DNA from: Defluviitaleaceae bacterium | GTDB lineage: Bacteria; Bacillota; Clostridia; Lachnospirales; WQUN01 | NCBI GenBank assembly: GCA_009785605.1 | Contig: WQVY01000008.1 | Location: 1-51,821 of the forward strand | Reading direction: 5' to 3' | DNA: 51,821 nt | In this document: positions 9,017 through 17,784 of the stretch, piece by piece | How positions within the stretch are numbered: the stretch's first letter is position 1 | Layout: every line of letters begins with the position of its first letter | The notes under the pieces: model-generated | Databases searched by the model: none | Seen by the model: the letters and a program-made list of their open reading frames with translations, nothing else | What the model was told of the DNA's origin: nothing | Program-made: the position numbers and the translations under genes

Positions 9017-9874
9017 CAGATATGGCCGCTTTCTTTCAACCATACAAAACTGCAGCTGTGCCTTTGACTTAAAACACATATTTTCCGTAAAAATTAGAAA
9101 GGGTACAAATGAAAGAAATGGTTTGGCTTGATAAGTTGCTACAATTGCATCGTCCATCTCAACCTCGCTTGCTATTACTATGTCATATTCCTTAAATTTT
9201 TTGAGTGTATCTTCTGCTTTTTCGAGTGGTATACCTAACTTTTTTTGAATCAGCTTTGATGTGAAGGCAGTTTCGCCTTCCCTTTGATATAAGTAAAATA
9301 GTAATCTTAAAGCGTCTGGGTCAGATAAAAGTTTAAACAGCTTAATATATTCTTCCTTGAAAGATAACTTATGCCCCCACCCTTTTGTAGGCTCAGGCAT
9401 TATCATAAAGTAAGGCAAGTCTTCACTAAGCCCTATTGATACTGCACCTTCTGTTGTTTCTACCCTACCATAATTCACATCTTCGCCCGTTTCTTTGGCC
9501 ATGGTTTGTATCTCGCGATACATATGCTCAAACATTTCTGGTGTCAATAATCCTCCAGAAAACGCTAATACAAAGTTTTTGCAATAATTATATACATTAC
9601 TAAGCCGTTTATCCTCTGGTAGTGATGCAATGCTTTCTATTACGTCGTCCATTAGGCTGGAGGTATCACGCGTCTTGCGGCCAAACAATCTATCAATGGT
9701 AACACCAAAATAGTCTGCTATGACTGGTAATAGCATTGTATCCGGGCTCCCCCCACCTTCCCACTTAGACACAGATTGCCCAGTAACACCTACTGCATCG
9801 GCCAATGTTTCTTGGGTTATGCCTTTTTCTTTGCGCAACTCGGCTATATTTGTGCCAATATTGTAGTTGTTCAT
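8975..9874 (-). CDS. XRE-family transcriptional regulator of the ABC exporter operon
   Basis: 299 aa. Residues 8-65 are an XRE HTH (ELRKEKGITQETLADAVGVT then SVSKWEGG). Residues about 185-260 look like an ArsR-type winged helix (LSDPDALRLLFYLYQREGE), a pairing seen in Firmicutes exporter regulators. The last 13 residues are translated from a repeat element and are probably not part of the ancestral protein. It is first gene of the operon with the two ABC half-transporters; a promoter and imperfect dyad just upstream suggest autoregulation. Confidence 0.88.
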   Translation of the reverse strand: MNNYNIGTNIAELRKEKGITQETLADAVGVTGQSVSKWEGGGSPDTMLLPVIADYFGVTIDRLFGRKTRDTSSLMDDVIESIASLPEDKRLSNVYNYCKNFVLAFSGGLLTPEMFEHMYREIQTMAKETGEDVNYGRVETTEGAVSIGLSEDLPYFMIMPEPTKGWGHKLSFKEEYIKLFKLLSDPDALRLLFYLYQREGETAFTSKLIQKKLGIPLEKAEDTLKKFKEYDIVIASEVEMDDAIVATYQAKPFLSFVPFLIFTENMCFKSKAQLQFCMVERKRPYLYQPICSADEGGMN

Positions 9875-9908
9875 ATACGCATCACCTTCACCTTATATTT
9901 GTGCTTAT

Positions 9909-9937
9909 ATATTATCCCAAGTTGCAGGTTGATGCAA
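9909..9937 (-). promoter_or_regulatory. predicted promoter and operator of the XRE-ABC operon
   Basis: Minus-strand -35 TTGCAT (9932-9937), 17-nt spacer, -10 TAATAT (9909-9914). An imperfect inverted repeat covers it: TTGCAGGTTGATGCAA (9922-9937) against TTGCAT...ACTTGCAG (9949-9969). A second loose dyad GCATGATTATACA/TGTGTATGATGC lies at about 9979-10006. Autorepression by the XRE protein is inferred. Confidence 0.5.
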
Positions 9938-10010
9938 TTGAGGCATTATTGCATATTTCAACTTGCAGTTGTTCGGCGCATGATTATACAACTTGTGTAT
10001 GATGCAAATA

Positions 10011-10047
10011 AAAAAGGAGCCATCCCGCAAGCGAGAAAGCTCCTTTA
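10011..10047 (-). terminator. rho-independent terminator of the oligopeptide importer operon
   Basis: Stem AAAGGAGC/GCTCCTTT with an 18-nt loop, followed on the minus strand by a run of six T. It lies 41 nt after the stop of the binding-protein gene. Confidence 0.85.
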
Positions 10048-10087
10048 ATCCTGTTATACAGGTAAGTCTAATACAAGTTAATGTTTA

Positions 10088-12043
10088 TTAGTTTGTGGCA
10101 ACATATGCCTCGTCTGCGGTCAAGCCCCATTTCCAAGCATTCCAGCTAGAAATAACGTCTCTTGAACCTGTCAGATACAATGAGAAATTAGCAACACGGT
10201 TGTTAACTGCTGTAAGACCAATAGCAGCTGTGGTTGGGAAAATTACGCCTGCCTCGGAAACAGCTTCTTGCCACATCTGAACGGTATCGAGCAAGAAATC
10301 TTGCTCCCACATATCGTCAGATTGGAATCTGCTTAGCACATATTCCCATTGTGGACTACGGAACCTTGCCAAGTTGTTTCTGGTTTCATATCCAAAGATA
10401 TTCCATGGGTTTGGAGAAGCACCAAAGCCCCAGCCATGTGTGAACATATCAACTACGCCATCATCGGTTTCGTTGAATTGTACATCACTGGCTACAGTAC
10501 CCTCAATCAAACGGCCTTGGTAGAACTCAACCCTAAGGCCAAGGTCAGACCAGTTTTGGATTTCCATTGCGCGGCTGGTTTCGTTTGCTGGGGTACCAGA
10601 TGTTGCCATGTAGATAATTGTAAGATCTGTGCCATCTGGGCGTAGCCTGTAACCTTCAGCATCGCGTTGGTCATATCCTGCATCGTCAAGGATTTGTGCT
10701 GCGCGCTCCATGTCAAAACTATTCCATGTTTCAAGCGAAGTGTCGATCCATGGCATTCTTCTGATACCAAAGTATACAGAGCCAGTGGGTACAACCAAAC
10801 CGTTGAACAACATACCAGCGGATATATGGTCAATAGAAAGTGCAAGTGCTTGCCTTACAGGTCTAGAAACTCTCCACTCTTCTTCTGGGAATGTTACAAC
10901 TTCTTCAAGGTCTGGGCAGAAGTAACCGCTTCTAAAAGCAAGCCACGAGTTGGAGTTATGTGTTTGTAGAGTAGAAAGGAACTGAACATTGTCCATATAC
11001 CTAAACTCTGGAGTAAACTGTGATTGTGGGAATGGGCTACCAATGTCATACAGGCCTTGCTGCATTGCCATAGGAAGCATAAGCGGTGCAATAATTTCTA
11101 CTGTAATAGCTTCAAGAGTTGGTACGCCTCTCCAGTAGTTTTCGTTCCTTACTACGTGGATAGATTCGCCTTCAACCATAGAGTACAGGATGAATGGGCC
11201 GTTACCTAGTACATTGTGGCGTGCATTTGCATGGCCTTCCATGTCAGCAATTGCGATACCTTCCCAGTGGTGACGTGGTAGTGGGCTACCCCAGAATCCC
11301 CACTGTTCTATTGTTGGTGGGAAATCAATCATATGAAGAACTAGGGTCATCTTGTCTTCAGATAGCTCAAGACCTGCGATGTAATCAACATCGCCCGCTC
11401 TATATTCTGTTACGCCTACTACGTTGCTAATGTTTACACCCCACCTTGGGCCGGTGTAATCGCCATGAGCTATTACTTCGTATGCAAACACTACATCGTC
11501 CAAAGTTACAGGCACACCATCATGCCAGTAGCTGCGGTGGTTTTTAACAATTGTTACGGTCCTAGCGTCCCTATCGAAGTATACGTTAGCAAGGTTTCTG
11601 TCGTTTACAGGTGTAAAGTCAAGACCAAGTCCAATTAATTCTTCAAAGAACAAGCTCCTTAGATCTGCATCTTCGCTCCAAATCCAGAAAACTGGGCAGA
11701 AGATACCTTGGAGACCTCTTGCGCTTCCGAAGCCCCATCTTAGAGTTCCGCCGTCCATAACAGGGTTAGGGTTAGCAACATGGTTGCTAAACTGACCTGC
11801 GATTTCTTCTAATACGGCAAACGGGTTGTGTTGACGTTCTTCATCATCAAACTCTAAATCGAATTCAACTTCTTCGTCATCGTCTTCGTCGCCATTATCA
11901 TCGGCTGGTGGTGGAGTGGTCACTGTTTGTGTTGGCTCATCGTCTCCTGCAGGTGTTTCACCTTCACCATTTCTTGCACAAGCAACCATTACAAGCATTA
12001 CTGCCGCAAGCAATAACATTACTAATGATAATTTTCTTAACAT
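10088..12043 (-). CDS. oppA: oligopeptide-type ABC transporter substrate-binding lipoprotein
   Basis: 651 aa from the ATG at 12043, chosen because AAGGAGGAG stands 10 nt upstream; the frame is open to 12217 but without a ribosome site. The signal sequence MLRKLSLVMLLLAAVMLVMV ends in a lipobox (VAC, Cys22). An acidic, Thr/Pro-rich linker (residues 25-65) tethers a family-5 solute-binding domain (YWHDGVPVTLDDVVFAYEVI; later ALALSIDHI). It is last in the D-F-B-C-A importer operon, after a 205-nt gap that may give it extra mRNA. Peptides are the usual ligand, but nickel or sugar oligomers cannot be excluded. Confidence 0.92.
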   Translation of the reverse strand: MLRKLSLVMLLLAAVMLVMVACARNGEGETPAGDDEPTQTVTTPPPADDNGDEDDDEEVEFDLEFDDEERQHNPFAVLEEIAGQFSNHVANPNPVMDGGTLRWGFGSARGLQGIFCPVFWIWSEDADLRSLFFEELIGLGLDFTPVNDRNLANVYFDRDARTVTIVKNHRSYWHDGVPVTLDDVVFAYEVIAHGDYTGPRWGVNISNVVGVTEYRAGDVDYIAGLELSEDKMTLVLHMIDFPPTIEQWGFWGSPLPRHHWEGIAIADMEGHANARHNVLGNGPFILYSMVEGESIHVVRNENYWRGVPTLEAITVEIIAPLMLPMAMQQGLYDIGSPFPQSQFTPEFRYMDNVQFLSTLQTHNSNSWLAFRSGYFCPDLEEVVTFPEEEWRVSRPVRQALALSIDHISAGMLFNGLVVPTGSVYFGIRRMPWIDTSLETWNSFDMERAAQILDDAGYDQRDAEGYRLRPDGTDLTIIYMATSGTPANETSRAMEIQNWSDLGLRVEFYQGRLIEGTVASDVQFNETDDGVVDMFTHGWGFGASPNPWNIFGYETRNNLARFRSPQWEYVLSRFQSDDMWEQDFLLDTVQMWQEAVSEAGVIFPTTAAIGLTAVNNRVANFSLYLTGSRDVISSWNAWKWGLTADEAYVATN

Positions 12044-12248
12044 TGTTATAACTCCTCCTTTTCTGGTGGATGGCATTATGTCGCAACCACCATGCTCATA
12101 ACTTTTATTAGTTTTTAGCTTATGTTGCCCGGGGCACAATTGTGTTAACTTGCACACCTTAGAATTGTCCAATATCGTTTCACTCCTTTCTTGTGGGTTT
12201 GAACAATATATAATCAAAATCTTGGGGATTTATGCCCCGTGACCCTAA
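12044..12248. other. 205-nt gap between the permease and binding-protein genes
   Basis: I see the binding-protein ribosome site and a second purine-rich stretch (GAAAGGAG near 12185 on the minus strand) but no convincing promoter or terminator. It is probably transcribed leader within the operon. Confidence 0.4.
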
Positions 12249-13184
12249 TTATCTGCGTTGACGCGGGTTGACAGCGCGTGATACTGCAGTGCCAATACCA
12301 AGGATACTAATTGACATAAAGAAAATTAACAATACAGCGGGGACCCATTGCCACTGGCGATTTGCAAGTACTATAGGATTCATACCAAGTGATATAAGCC
12401 GCCCGATACTTGGTACCCCAAATGGAAGACCAAACCCTATAGCGGTAAGCCCGGCTTCAAAACCTATCATACTTGCCAGAGTTAATATCCCGCTAACCAT
12501 AATAAACGAAAGAACATTGGGGAATATCTTTTTGAATATTATTACGATATTGGGGGTACCCAAAGTTTTTGAAGCCAATACATAATCCTTAGCGGCTTCT
12601 TGCAACACCCTAGCCCTTAGGCCCCTGGCACCGCCAAACCAACCCATGAGTACCATTGTCATAGCAAACTCCCGCACACCCCAATTATTTAACCACATAG
12701 ATAAAAACGCTATTACCATCAAGTTAGGAACCATAATTATCGTGTCTATGATACGTAGTACAACTAGATCTATATAGCCACCATAGTACCCTATAAAAAG
12801 CCCAGTAAAAGTACCTATTATTATTATGGGTACCGTTACCATAAAAGATAATTGCATAGAGTTTCTAAAACTTATTATTAACATCTGGAGCATGGGCCGA
12901 CCGCTTTCGTCGGTCCCCAGGCTACCAAATGCTGCAGGGGACAGATTTATCTGCCTTGGGGCTATACGTGATACCGCTGCCTCATCTATCAAGTTCCCCC
13001 ACACAAAAGCTATAACAACTAGAGTAATGAACATAAGCACAGAGAATATGGCGAATGGATCCCGCCGTATCTCTTTCCATATAAGCTCCATCATGCTGGG
13101 AATTCTATTTTGTCTTTTAAATTCTTTTTCGTCTATAATAGTCCCGGTTTCTAACCCGAAATTTTTTGCATTATCGTTATCCAT
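12249..13184 (-). CDS. oppC: oligopeptide ABC transporter permease (OppC type)
   Basis: 311 aa from ATG 13184, eight nt after AGGAGG; a GTG one codon upstream (13187) is possible but too close. One N-terminal helix (about 40-62), then the BPD_transp_1 domain with five helices. The EAA loop is visible as EAAKDYVLASKTLGTPNIVI followed by FKKIFPN. It has a cytosolic N-terminal arm typical of OppC/DppC. It forms the membrane pore with the adjacent OppB-type permease, 13 nt upstream in the operon. Confidence 0.92.
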   Translation of the reverse strand: MDNDNAKNFGLETGTIIDEKEFKRQNRIPSMMELIWKEIRRDPFAIFSVLMFITLVVIAFVWGNLIDEAAVSRIAPRQINLSPAAFGSLGTDESGRPMLQMLIISFRNSMQLSFMVTVPIIIIGTFTGLFIGYYGGYIDLVVLRIIDTIIMVPNLMVIAFLSMWLNNWGVREFAMTMVLMGWFGGARGLRARVLQEAAKDYVLASKTLGTPNIVIIFKKIFPNVLSFIMVSGILTLASMIGFEAGLTAIGFGLPFGVPSIGRLISLGMNPIVLANRQWQWVPAVLLIFFMSISILGIGTAVSRAVNPRQRR

Positions 13185-13197
13185 CACTTGTCCCTCC

Positions 13198-14169
13198 TTA
13201 TTTTATACGGATGCGCGGGTCAAAAATCGTTAGCATTATATCCGATATTAAGAAACCTATTATTGTTAGAGCGCCATAAAACATAACCAAGAAGTTTACT
13301 ACCGGCCAATCCTGATTGTTAAGCCCTGTAACAAATAAGTTCCCCATTCCCCTGAAAGTAAACAAGTTTTCTATTATAACGCCACTGCCAAATATCCCAA
13401 CTATTGCACTACCAAGGCCACTGGCTATAGGTAATAGGGAGTTCCTGAATATATGCCTGGTATATACTTTATTAAGGGGGACACCCTTTCCTAAAGCAGT
13501 TGTTGTATACTCCAAGTTTTTTTGGTCATTTACCTCGTTGCTCAAAAACTGAACAATCGCAACACCTGCAAGGGCAGCACCCGCAATAGCAGGTAGCATA
13601 GCATGGTGTATCCTATCCCTAAATACCACCCACCATGACTGGTGAACTAGTAGCGCATTTCTAGAACCACTTATAGGAAACCACTGCAATATTATCGCAA
13701 AAACCCATAATAGGATTACAGCAAATATAATTGTTGGGAAAGACATTTGTATAAAGTTCCAAAATGATATGACTTTTTCCGCGACTCTACCCTTGTAACG
13801 GCCAGCAATCAAACCTAAGGGTACAGCAACTGTGTAAACCATTATTAAAGTCAAACCTGACAACAGCATACTGTTACTTAGTCGTTCACCCACAAGCTCA
13901 ATAACTGGGCGCCTCCAGTTTAGGGACCTGCCAAAATCCCCCCGCAGCATATTGCCAATCCATGTAAAATACCTTTGCCATACTGGGTCATACAGCCCTG
14001 CCGCTACACGCATCTCGTGTACTCTTTCCGGGTCTAGGGTGCCATCTTCTACAATCAACCCTTGAAGAGGATCACCCGGCAAAAACTGTGCTAACGCAAA
14101 CACTACTAAAGATACCGCAAGAAGCTGAGGTATCGCTATAAGAAAACGTCTTAGTGTCGATTTCCACAT
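13198..14169 (-). CDS. oppB: oligopeptide ABC transporter permease (OppB type)
   Basis: 323 aa, ATG after AGGAGGGTTGTAGA. The start (LRRFLIAIPQLLAVSLVVFA) is the classic OppB/DppB first helix, followed by a periplasmic loop with PGDP and six helices in total. The EAA-like loop is YTTTALGKGVPLNKVYTRHI. It pairs with the OppC-type permease and sits 12 nt after the OppF-type ATPase in the same operon. Confidence 0.93.
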   Translation of the reverse strand: MWKSTLRRFLIAIPQLLAVSLVVFALAQFLPGDPLQGLIVEDGTLDPERVHEMRVAAGLYDPVWQRYFTWIGNMLRGDFGRSLNWRRPVIELVGERLSNSMLLSGLTLIMVYTVAVPLGLIAGRYKGRVAEKVISFWNFIQMSFPTIIFAVILLWVFAIILQWFPISGSRNALLVHQSWWVVFRDRIHHAMLPAIAGAALAGVAIVQFLSNEVNDQKNLEYTTTALGKGVPLNKVYTRHIFRNSLLPIASGLGSAIVGIFGSGVIIENLFTFRGMGNLFVTGLNNQDWPVVNFLVMFYGALTIIGFLISDIMLTIFDPRIRIK

Positions 14170-14181
14170 TCTACAACCCTC

Positions 14182-15108
14182 CTAAGGTATCGCCACATAG
14201 TGGTCGTCGTTTATTTTCTTAAGGTCGTACACTGAGCTATCTTCCCCATAGTACGAGCCAAGGGAGCTTTCATATTCTTTTTCTACTTCTTTGCGCTGTT
14301 GCTCGTTCATGGCCCTGTTTGTGGGGTCCATATCTGGCACAGCGGTTAGTAGCCTTTTTGTATATATATGAAGTGGGTTGTTGTAGATTTCTTCTGATGT
14401 ACCTATTTCTACAAATCTTGCTCTATGCATTATTTTGAGTTTTTGGCACATATGCTGCACTACACCCAAGTCGTGGCTTATGAATAGATAGGACAGGCCA
14501 AATTCTTCTTGTACGTCTTTTAGGTAGTTGAGTACCTGGGCTTGTACAGATAGGTCAAGAGCCGATACAGGCTCGTCACACACAATAAGCTTGGGCTTAA
14601 GGGCCAATGCCCTTGCCACACCTATACGCTGCCTTTGCCCGCCCGAAAACTGATGAGGATATTTTAGTGCATTTTCGGGGGTCATACCTACAATGGCAAG
14701 TAGTTCGTCCACGCGTTTGCGTTCTTCGGCTTTGGAGAGTTTTTCGAAGTTCCTAAGTGGCTCGGCTATAATGTCCAGGATACGCTCTTTTGGGTTCATG
14801 GATGAAAAAACATCCTGGAATATCATTTGCACGCTCTTGCGATAGCTAGAGCGGTTTTTGTTTATATACTTTGTTATATCTTCACCGTTAAAGATAATGC
14901 TGCCGCTTGTGATGGGGACTAGGCCCAAAATGGCTTTGCCGGTGGTTGTCTTGCCGCATCCACTTTCGCCTATTAGGCCAATGGTTTCACCTTCGTTGAT
15001 TTCGAAGCTTATGTCATTAACGGCTTTTACATAACCAACCGTGCGCCCCATTATGCCGCCCTTTATGGGATAATAGACTTTTAAATTTTTCACCTCTAGT
15101 AAAGCCAT
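14182..15108 (-). CDS. oppF: oligopeptide ABC transporter ATP-binding protein (OppF type)
   Basis: 308 aa. Walker A GESGCGKTTTGKAI, Q-loop QMIFQDVFSSMNPKERI, signature QFSGGQRQRIGVARAL, Walker B LIVCDEPVSALD, H-loop LFISHDLGVV. The C-terminal oligopeptide extension (IYTKRLLTAVPDMDP) is present, and residues 10-23 (PIKGGIMGRTVGYV) are the insert typical of OppF rather than OppD. The start lies 3 nt after the OppD stop, with GGAGGG formed by the last codons of OppD. Confidence 0.93.
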   Translation of the reverse strand: MALLEVKNLKVYYPIKGGIMGRTVGYVKAVNDISFEINEGETIGLIGESGCGKTTTGKAILGLVPITSGSIIFNGEDITKYINKNRSSYRKSVQMIFQDVFSSMNPKERILDIIAEPLRNFEKLSKAEERKRVDELLAIVGMTPENALKYPHQFSGGQRQRIGVARALALKPKLIVCDEPVSALDLSVQAQVLNYLKDVQEEFGLSYLFISHDLGVVQHMCQKLKIMHRARFVEIGTSEEIYNNPLHIYTKRLLTAVPDMDPTNRAMNEQQRKEVEKEYESSLGSYYGEDSSVYDLKKINDDHYVAIP

Positions 15109-15111
15109 GTC

Positions 15112-16104
15112 TTAACCCTCCTGGAAATGAAAATTTTTATGGCAAGTACATCTTACGAAGTGCCCGTCTTCTACTTCGCGCAGAATTGGGTCTGACTCGT
15201 GTTCTTCGTCTTTTATCCACGGTATACGTGGGGCAAAACGGCAACCTTGCCTTGGTAAGTTTATGAGAGTAGGGACCGCGCCCTGTATGGTACTTAGCCT
15301 ACCGCCTATGTTGCTTCCACGCGGGGTAGAAGCAAACAAAGAGCGGGTATAGGGGTGTAGCGGGTTGGCAAATAGGGTTTGCACGTCGGCTGTTTCTACA
15401 ATTTGGCCGGCGTACATGACTGCTACCCTGTCTGCCATTTCTGCCACAACGCCTAGGTCATGGGTTATTAGCATAATACTGCTGCCGGTTTTGGTTTGCA
15501 GGTTGCGCATCAAGTCAAGGATACCGGCTTGTATAGTTACGTCTAGTGCTGTTGTGGGCTCGTCGGCTATAAGTAGTGCCGGCTCACATGAAAGCGCCAT
15601 TGCGATTATTATCCTTTGGCGCATCCCCCCCGATAACTCATATGGGAAGGAGTTGTATGTCAACTCTGGGTTTGGAATTTCAACGTCATGCATAAGTTTT
15701 ATTGCGTGGGCTTTCCTGTCTGCGGCGCTCATGCCTTTTTTGTGGTAGGTCAGACCTTCTTCGAGCTGTTGCCCAATCCTATGTAAAGGATTAAGTGACA
15801 TTAGTGGGTCTTGATAAATCATGCCTATTTCCCCACCCCTGACTTTGTACATATCCTTGTCAGGCAACCCTACTAGGTTTTTGTCCACGAAGTTTATCTC
15901 GCCTTCGATTCTGGTGAAAGACATATCATGAAGCCTTAAAAATGAAAGGGCCATTGCACTTTTGCCACAACCGGACTCGCCTACTATGGCAAGGGTTTCA
16001 TTCTTCATGATATCAAGTGATACACCGTCTACTGCTGCATGGTAGTCGTCTACAGTTTTGAAAGAGACACGCAGGTCGTTTATTGAAACCAGCTTTTCTT
16101 CCAT
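15112..16104 (-). CDS. oppD: oligopeptide ABC transporter ATP-binding protein (OppD type)
   Basis: 330 aa, first gene of the importer operon. Walker A GESGCGKSAMALSF, Q-loop MIYQDPLMSLNPLHRI, signature ELSGGMRQRIIIAMAL, Walker B LLIADEPTTALD, H-loop MLITHDLGVV. The C-terminal OppD extension has a cysteine set (GCRFAPR, then VRCTCHK), which in this family can bind an Fe-S cluster, although only three cysteines are clear here. It is about 105 nt downstream of a strong predicted promoter. Confidence 0.93.
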   Translation of the reverse strand: MEEKLVSINDLRVSFKTVDDYHAAVDGVSLDIMKNETLAIVGESGCGKSAMALSFLRLHDMSFTRIEGEINFVDKNLVGLPDKDMYKVRGGEIGMIYQDPLMSLNPLHRIGQQLEEGLTYHKKGMSAADRKAHAIKLMHDVEIPNPELTYNSFPYELSGGMRQRIIIAMALSCEPALLIADEPTTALDVTIQAGILDLMRNLQTKTGSSIMLITHDLGVVAEMADRVAVMYAGQIVETADVQTLFANPLHPYTRSLFASTPRGSNIGGRLSTIQGAVPTLINLPRQGCRFAPRIPWIKDEEHESDPILREVEDGHFVRCTCHKNFHFQEG

Positions 16105-16214
16105 TGTATGGAACGCTCCTTCCGCTTTATGAATTTGCGGTAATTTTATGTGAATACTTGATAATATTGGACCGGATGTTTTTGCAAATCATGTTTATTT
16201 GTTAATTTCCAGAG

Positions 16215-16243
16215 AGTATAGCACCATAAGCCAATACGGTCAA
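16215..16243 (-). promoter_or_regulatory. promoter of the oligopeptide importer operon
   Basis: Minus-strand -35 TTGACC (16238-16243), exact 17-nt spacer, -10 TATACT (16215-16220). It would start transcripts near 16208, about 100 nt before the OppD start. Confidence 0.75.
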
Positions 16244-16351
16244 GATAAATATTCGATATACGTACAATACCAGGATTTGTCTGTCTTGATGTGATTTGTA
16301 GGAAATACATATACATGTGACTGTGCTAGCTGTTTTTATGTGAATAAATAT

Positions 16352-16398
16352 AAAAAACACCTGTTTATAAAGAATACAAAATTCTTATAAACAGGTGT
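16352..16398 (-). terminator. rho-independent terminator of the G5/3D gene
   Basis: Near-perfect 18-bp stem ACACCTGTTTATAAGAAT with a short loop, followed on the minus strand by TTTTTTA. It lies 75 nt after the stop of the 3D-domain gene. Confidence 0.9.
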
Positions 16399-16473
16399 AG
16401 GATAATAATACTTATGCAGTCAAAGCCTTGTAATATCAATGTAAACAGGCCTTGTGTTTAATCGTGAATAATT

Positions 16474-17514
16474 TTAGTCCAAAATCCAAACATTTATGTG
16501 CCTACGCCCAAACCTGCGGGCATCGTTTATATTGTACATAAACAGGTCTATCTTGTAGCCCCTTATTGCACCACCTACGTCTGCAGCTATGGCAAAGCCA
16601 TAACCTTCTACATACAGCCTTGTGCCCAGGGGTATTACTGTCCTATCTACGGCTACCACACCGTGGCGCACACGCATACCGGAAGCGGTTATGCCGTACC
16701 ATGGGTCCCATGGGTGTTTGCCAGTGCAGCTATAGCCGGATGTATATGCTGTGGCTTCCATCCTCAGGCGGCGCACATAGTGGAAGTCTGGGGCTGTAAC
16801 GTCTGTTAGCTCGCCTAGTTGGGCGGTACCTACGTCTATGATTGCGGGGACTGGCTCGGATACTGTCCTGTAGCTAATTACATCGCGGCTCTGCTCTACC
16901 CCGCCTATTATTATTATTGCGCTGGTTACAGAGTGTTCGCCTACGGTACCTTCTTGGCGCAAGTGACTCCTGCCTTCGCGTACGGCGCCGGTGTGGTTTT
17001 CGATGATTTCGTATGGGAGGGGGGCGTACTCTGTATAAAAACGGCTGTCCCAGGTTAGGAAATTAATTGTTTCGCCTTGCTGTACGTACCTGGATATTTC
17101 CCCATTGTATAGCAGTATCAAGTCATGCTCGAACTGCTGTTGTACTAGAATCTGCCCTACAGTTGTGCCGGGCAGGACGACCTTTGTTGTGCGTTGGCCG
17201 TGATTGATTTGCACTTCAAACTCTACTTCCCGGGAAATTACTAGATTTATGCCTTCCCATATTTGGGAATCTGTAGAGTGGTTGATACGGTCAAGAGGGT
17301 TTAGCTGCACCCCAATTTCCAGTAAAAAATCTGACACGGTGTTTGCGTTGGTTGGATATGTGTGTGTAGTGTCGTGGTCTTGGATTGTTACATCAATCAT
17401 AGAGCCATTGCCTGCAAAAAAATGGTCATCGTCTGGGGGGACGATAAAGGTCACGACAAAGAGGAATACAACAGCACATACCATGGCTTTAATAGCAGCC
17501 TTTATAAATTTCAT
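16474..17514 (-). CDS. cell-wall protein with DUF348, G5 and 3D domains (YabE/RpfB-like)
   Basis: 346 aa from ATG 17514 (GGAG 6 nt upstream). Residues 5-30 form one membrane anchor. Next come DUF348-like segments (VTIQDHDTTHTYPTNANTV; FEVQINHGQRTTKVVLPG), a G5 domain (about 150-225), then a C-terminal 3D domain with its aspartates (VAVDRTVIPLGTRLYVEG; AADVGGAIRGYKIDLFM). The 3D fold is a double-psi barrel like lytic transglycosylase MltA, so it probably cleaves peptidoglycan during growth or germination. Single gene with its own terminator. Confidence 0.9.
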   Translation of the reverse strand: MKFIKAAIKAMVCAVVFLFVVTFIVPPDDDHFFAGNGSMIDVTIQDHDTTHTYPTNANTVSDFLLEIGVQLNPLDRINHSTDSQIWEGINLVISREVEFEVQINHGQRTTKVVLPGTTVGQILVQQQFEHDLILLYNGEISRYVQQGETINFLTWDSRFYTEYAPLPYEIIENHTGAVREGRSHLRQEGTVGEHSVTSAIIIIGGVEQSRDVISYRTVSEPVPAIIDVGTAQLGELTDVTAPDFHYVRRLRMEATAYTSGYSCTGKHPWDPWYGITASGMRVRHGVVAVDRTVIPLGTRLYVEGYGFAIAADVGGAIRGYKIDLFMYNINDARRFGRRHINVWILD

Positions 17515-17784
17515 TGTAGTCTCCATTCTAATGTATGATGGCCTCTTGCGGGGCTGGGACGTATGTATTTTTCCGCAAAACCGCAGAGGCACAAATAATA
17601 AAAGGATGTGATTTATTCACATCCTCAACGTTGTTACTGTCAAAGCTTAACATTTGCTTAATATATTTGCAATAGTTTTTTAACGCAAATTAATATTACA
17701 CACGACATTAATAGTCATTATTTCCCAATGCCGCCAATTGACACCATGCAAATATTGCCCGCGAAACCTTGCGGTGTGCGGTTT
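17515..17784. promoter_or_regulatory. leader of the 3D gene with a possible promoter and hairpin
   Basis: A minus-strand candidate promoter TTGCGT-17 nt-TATATT lies near 17655-17690. Downstream, at 17604-17624, is a perfect 8-bp hairpin GGATGTGA/TCACATCC followed by TTTTATTATT, which has the form of a terminator inside the leader. It could be an attenuator or the terminator of mtnA, 160 nt away. Confidence 0.4.

Larger units (their letters stand above)
16105..16473. other. intergenic region: importer promoter and 3D-gene terminator
   Basis: Contains the promoter of the importer operon (16215-16243), its roughly 100-nt leader, and the terminator of the upstream 3D-domain gene (16352-16398). 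I see no gene or repeat in the remainder. Confidence 0.7.

Noticed and set aside
10095-11430. Several plus-strand frames opposite the peptide-binding gene
   Set aside because: They are antisense shadows of a clearly coding, family-typical gene and lack ribosome sites.
12044-12217. Longer form of the peptide-binding protein
   Set aside because: The frame is open to 12217 but the extension has no ribosome site and would bury the lipoprotein signal peptide; start set at 12043.
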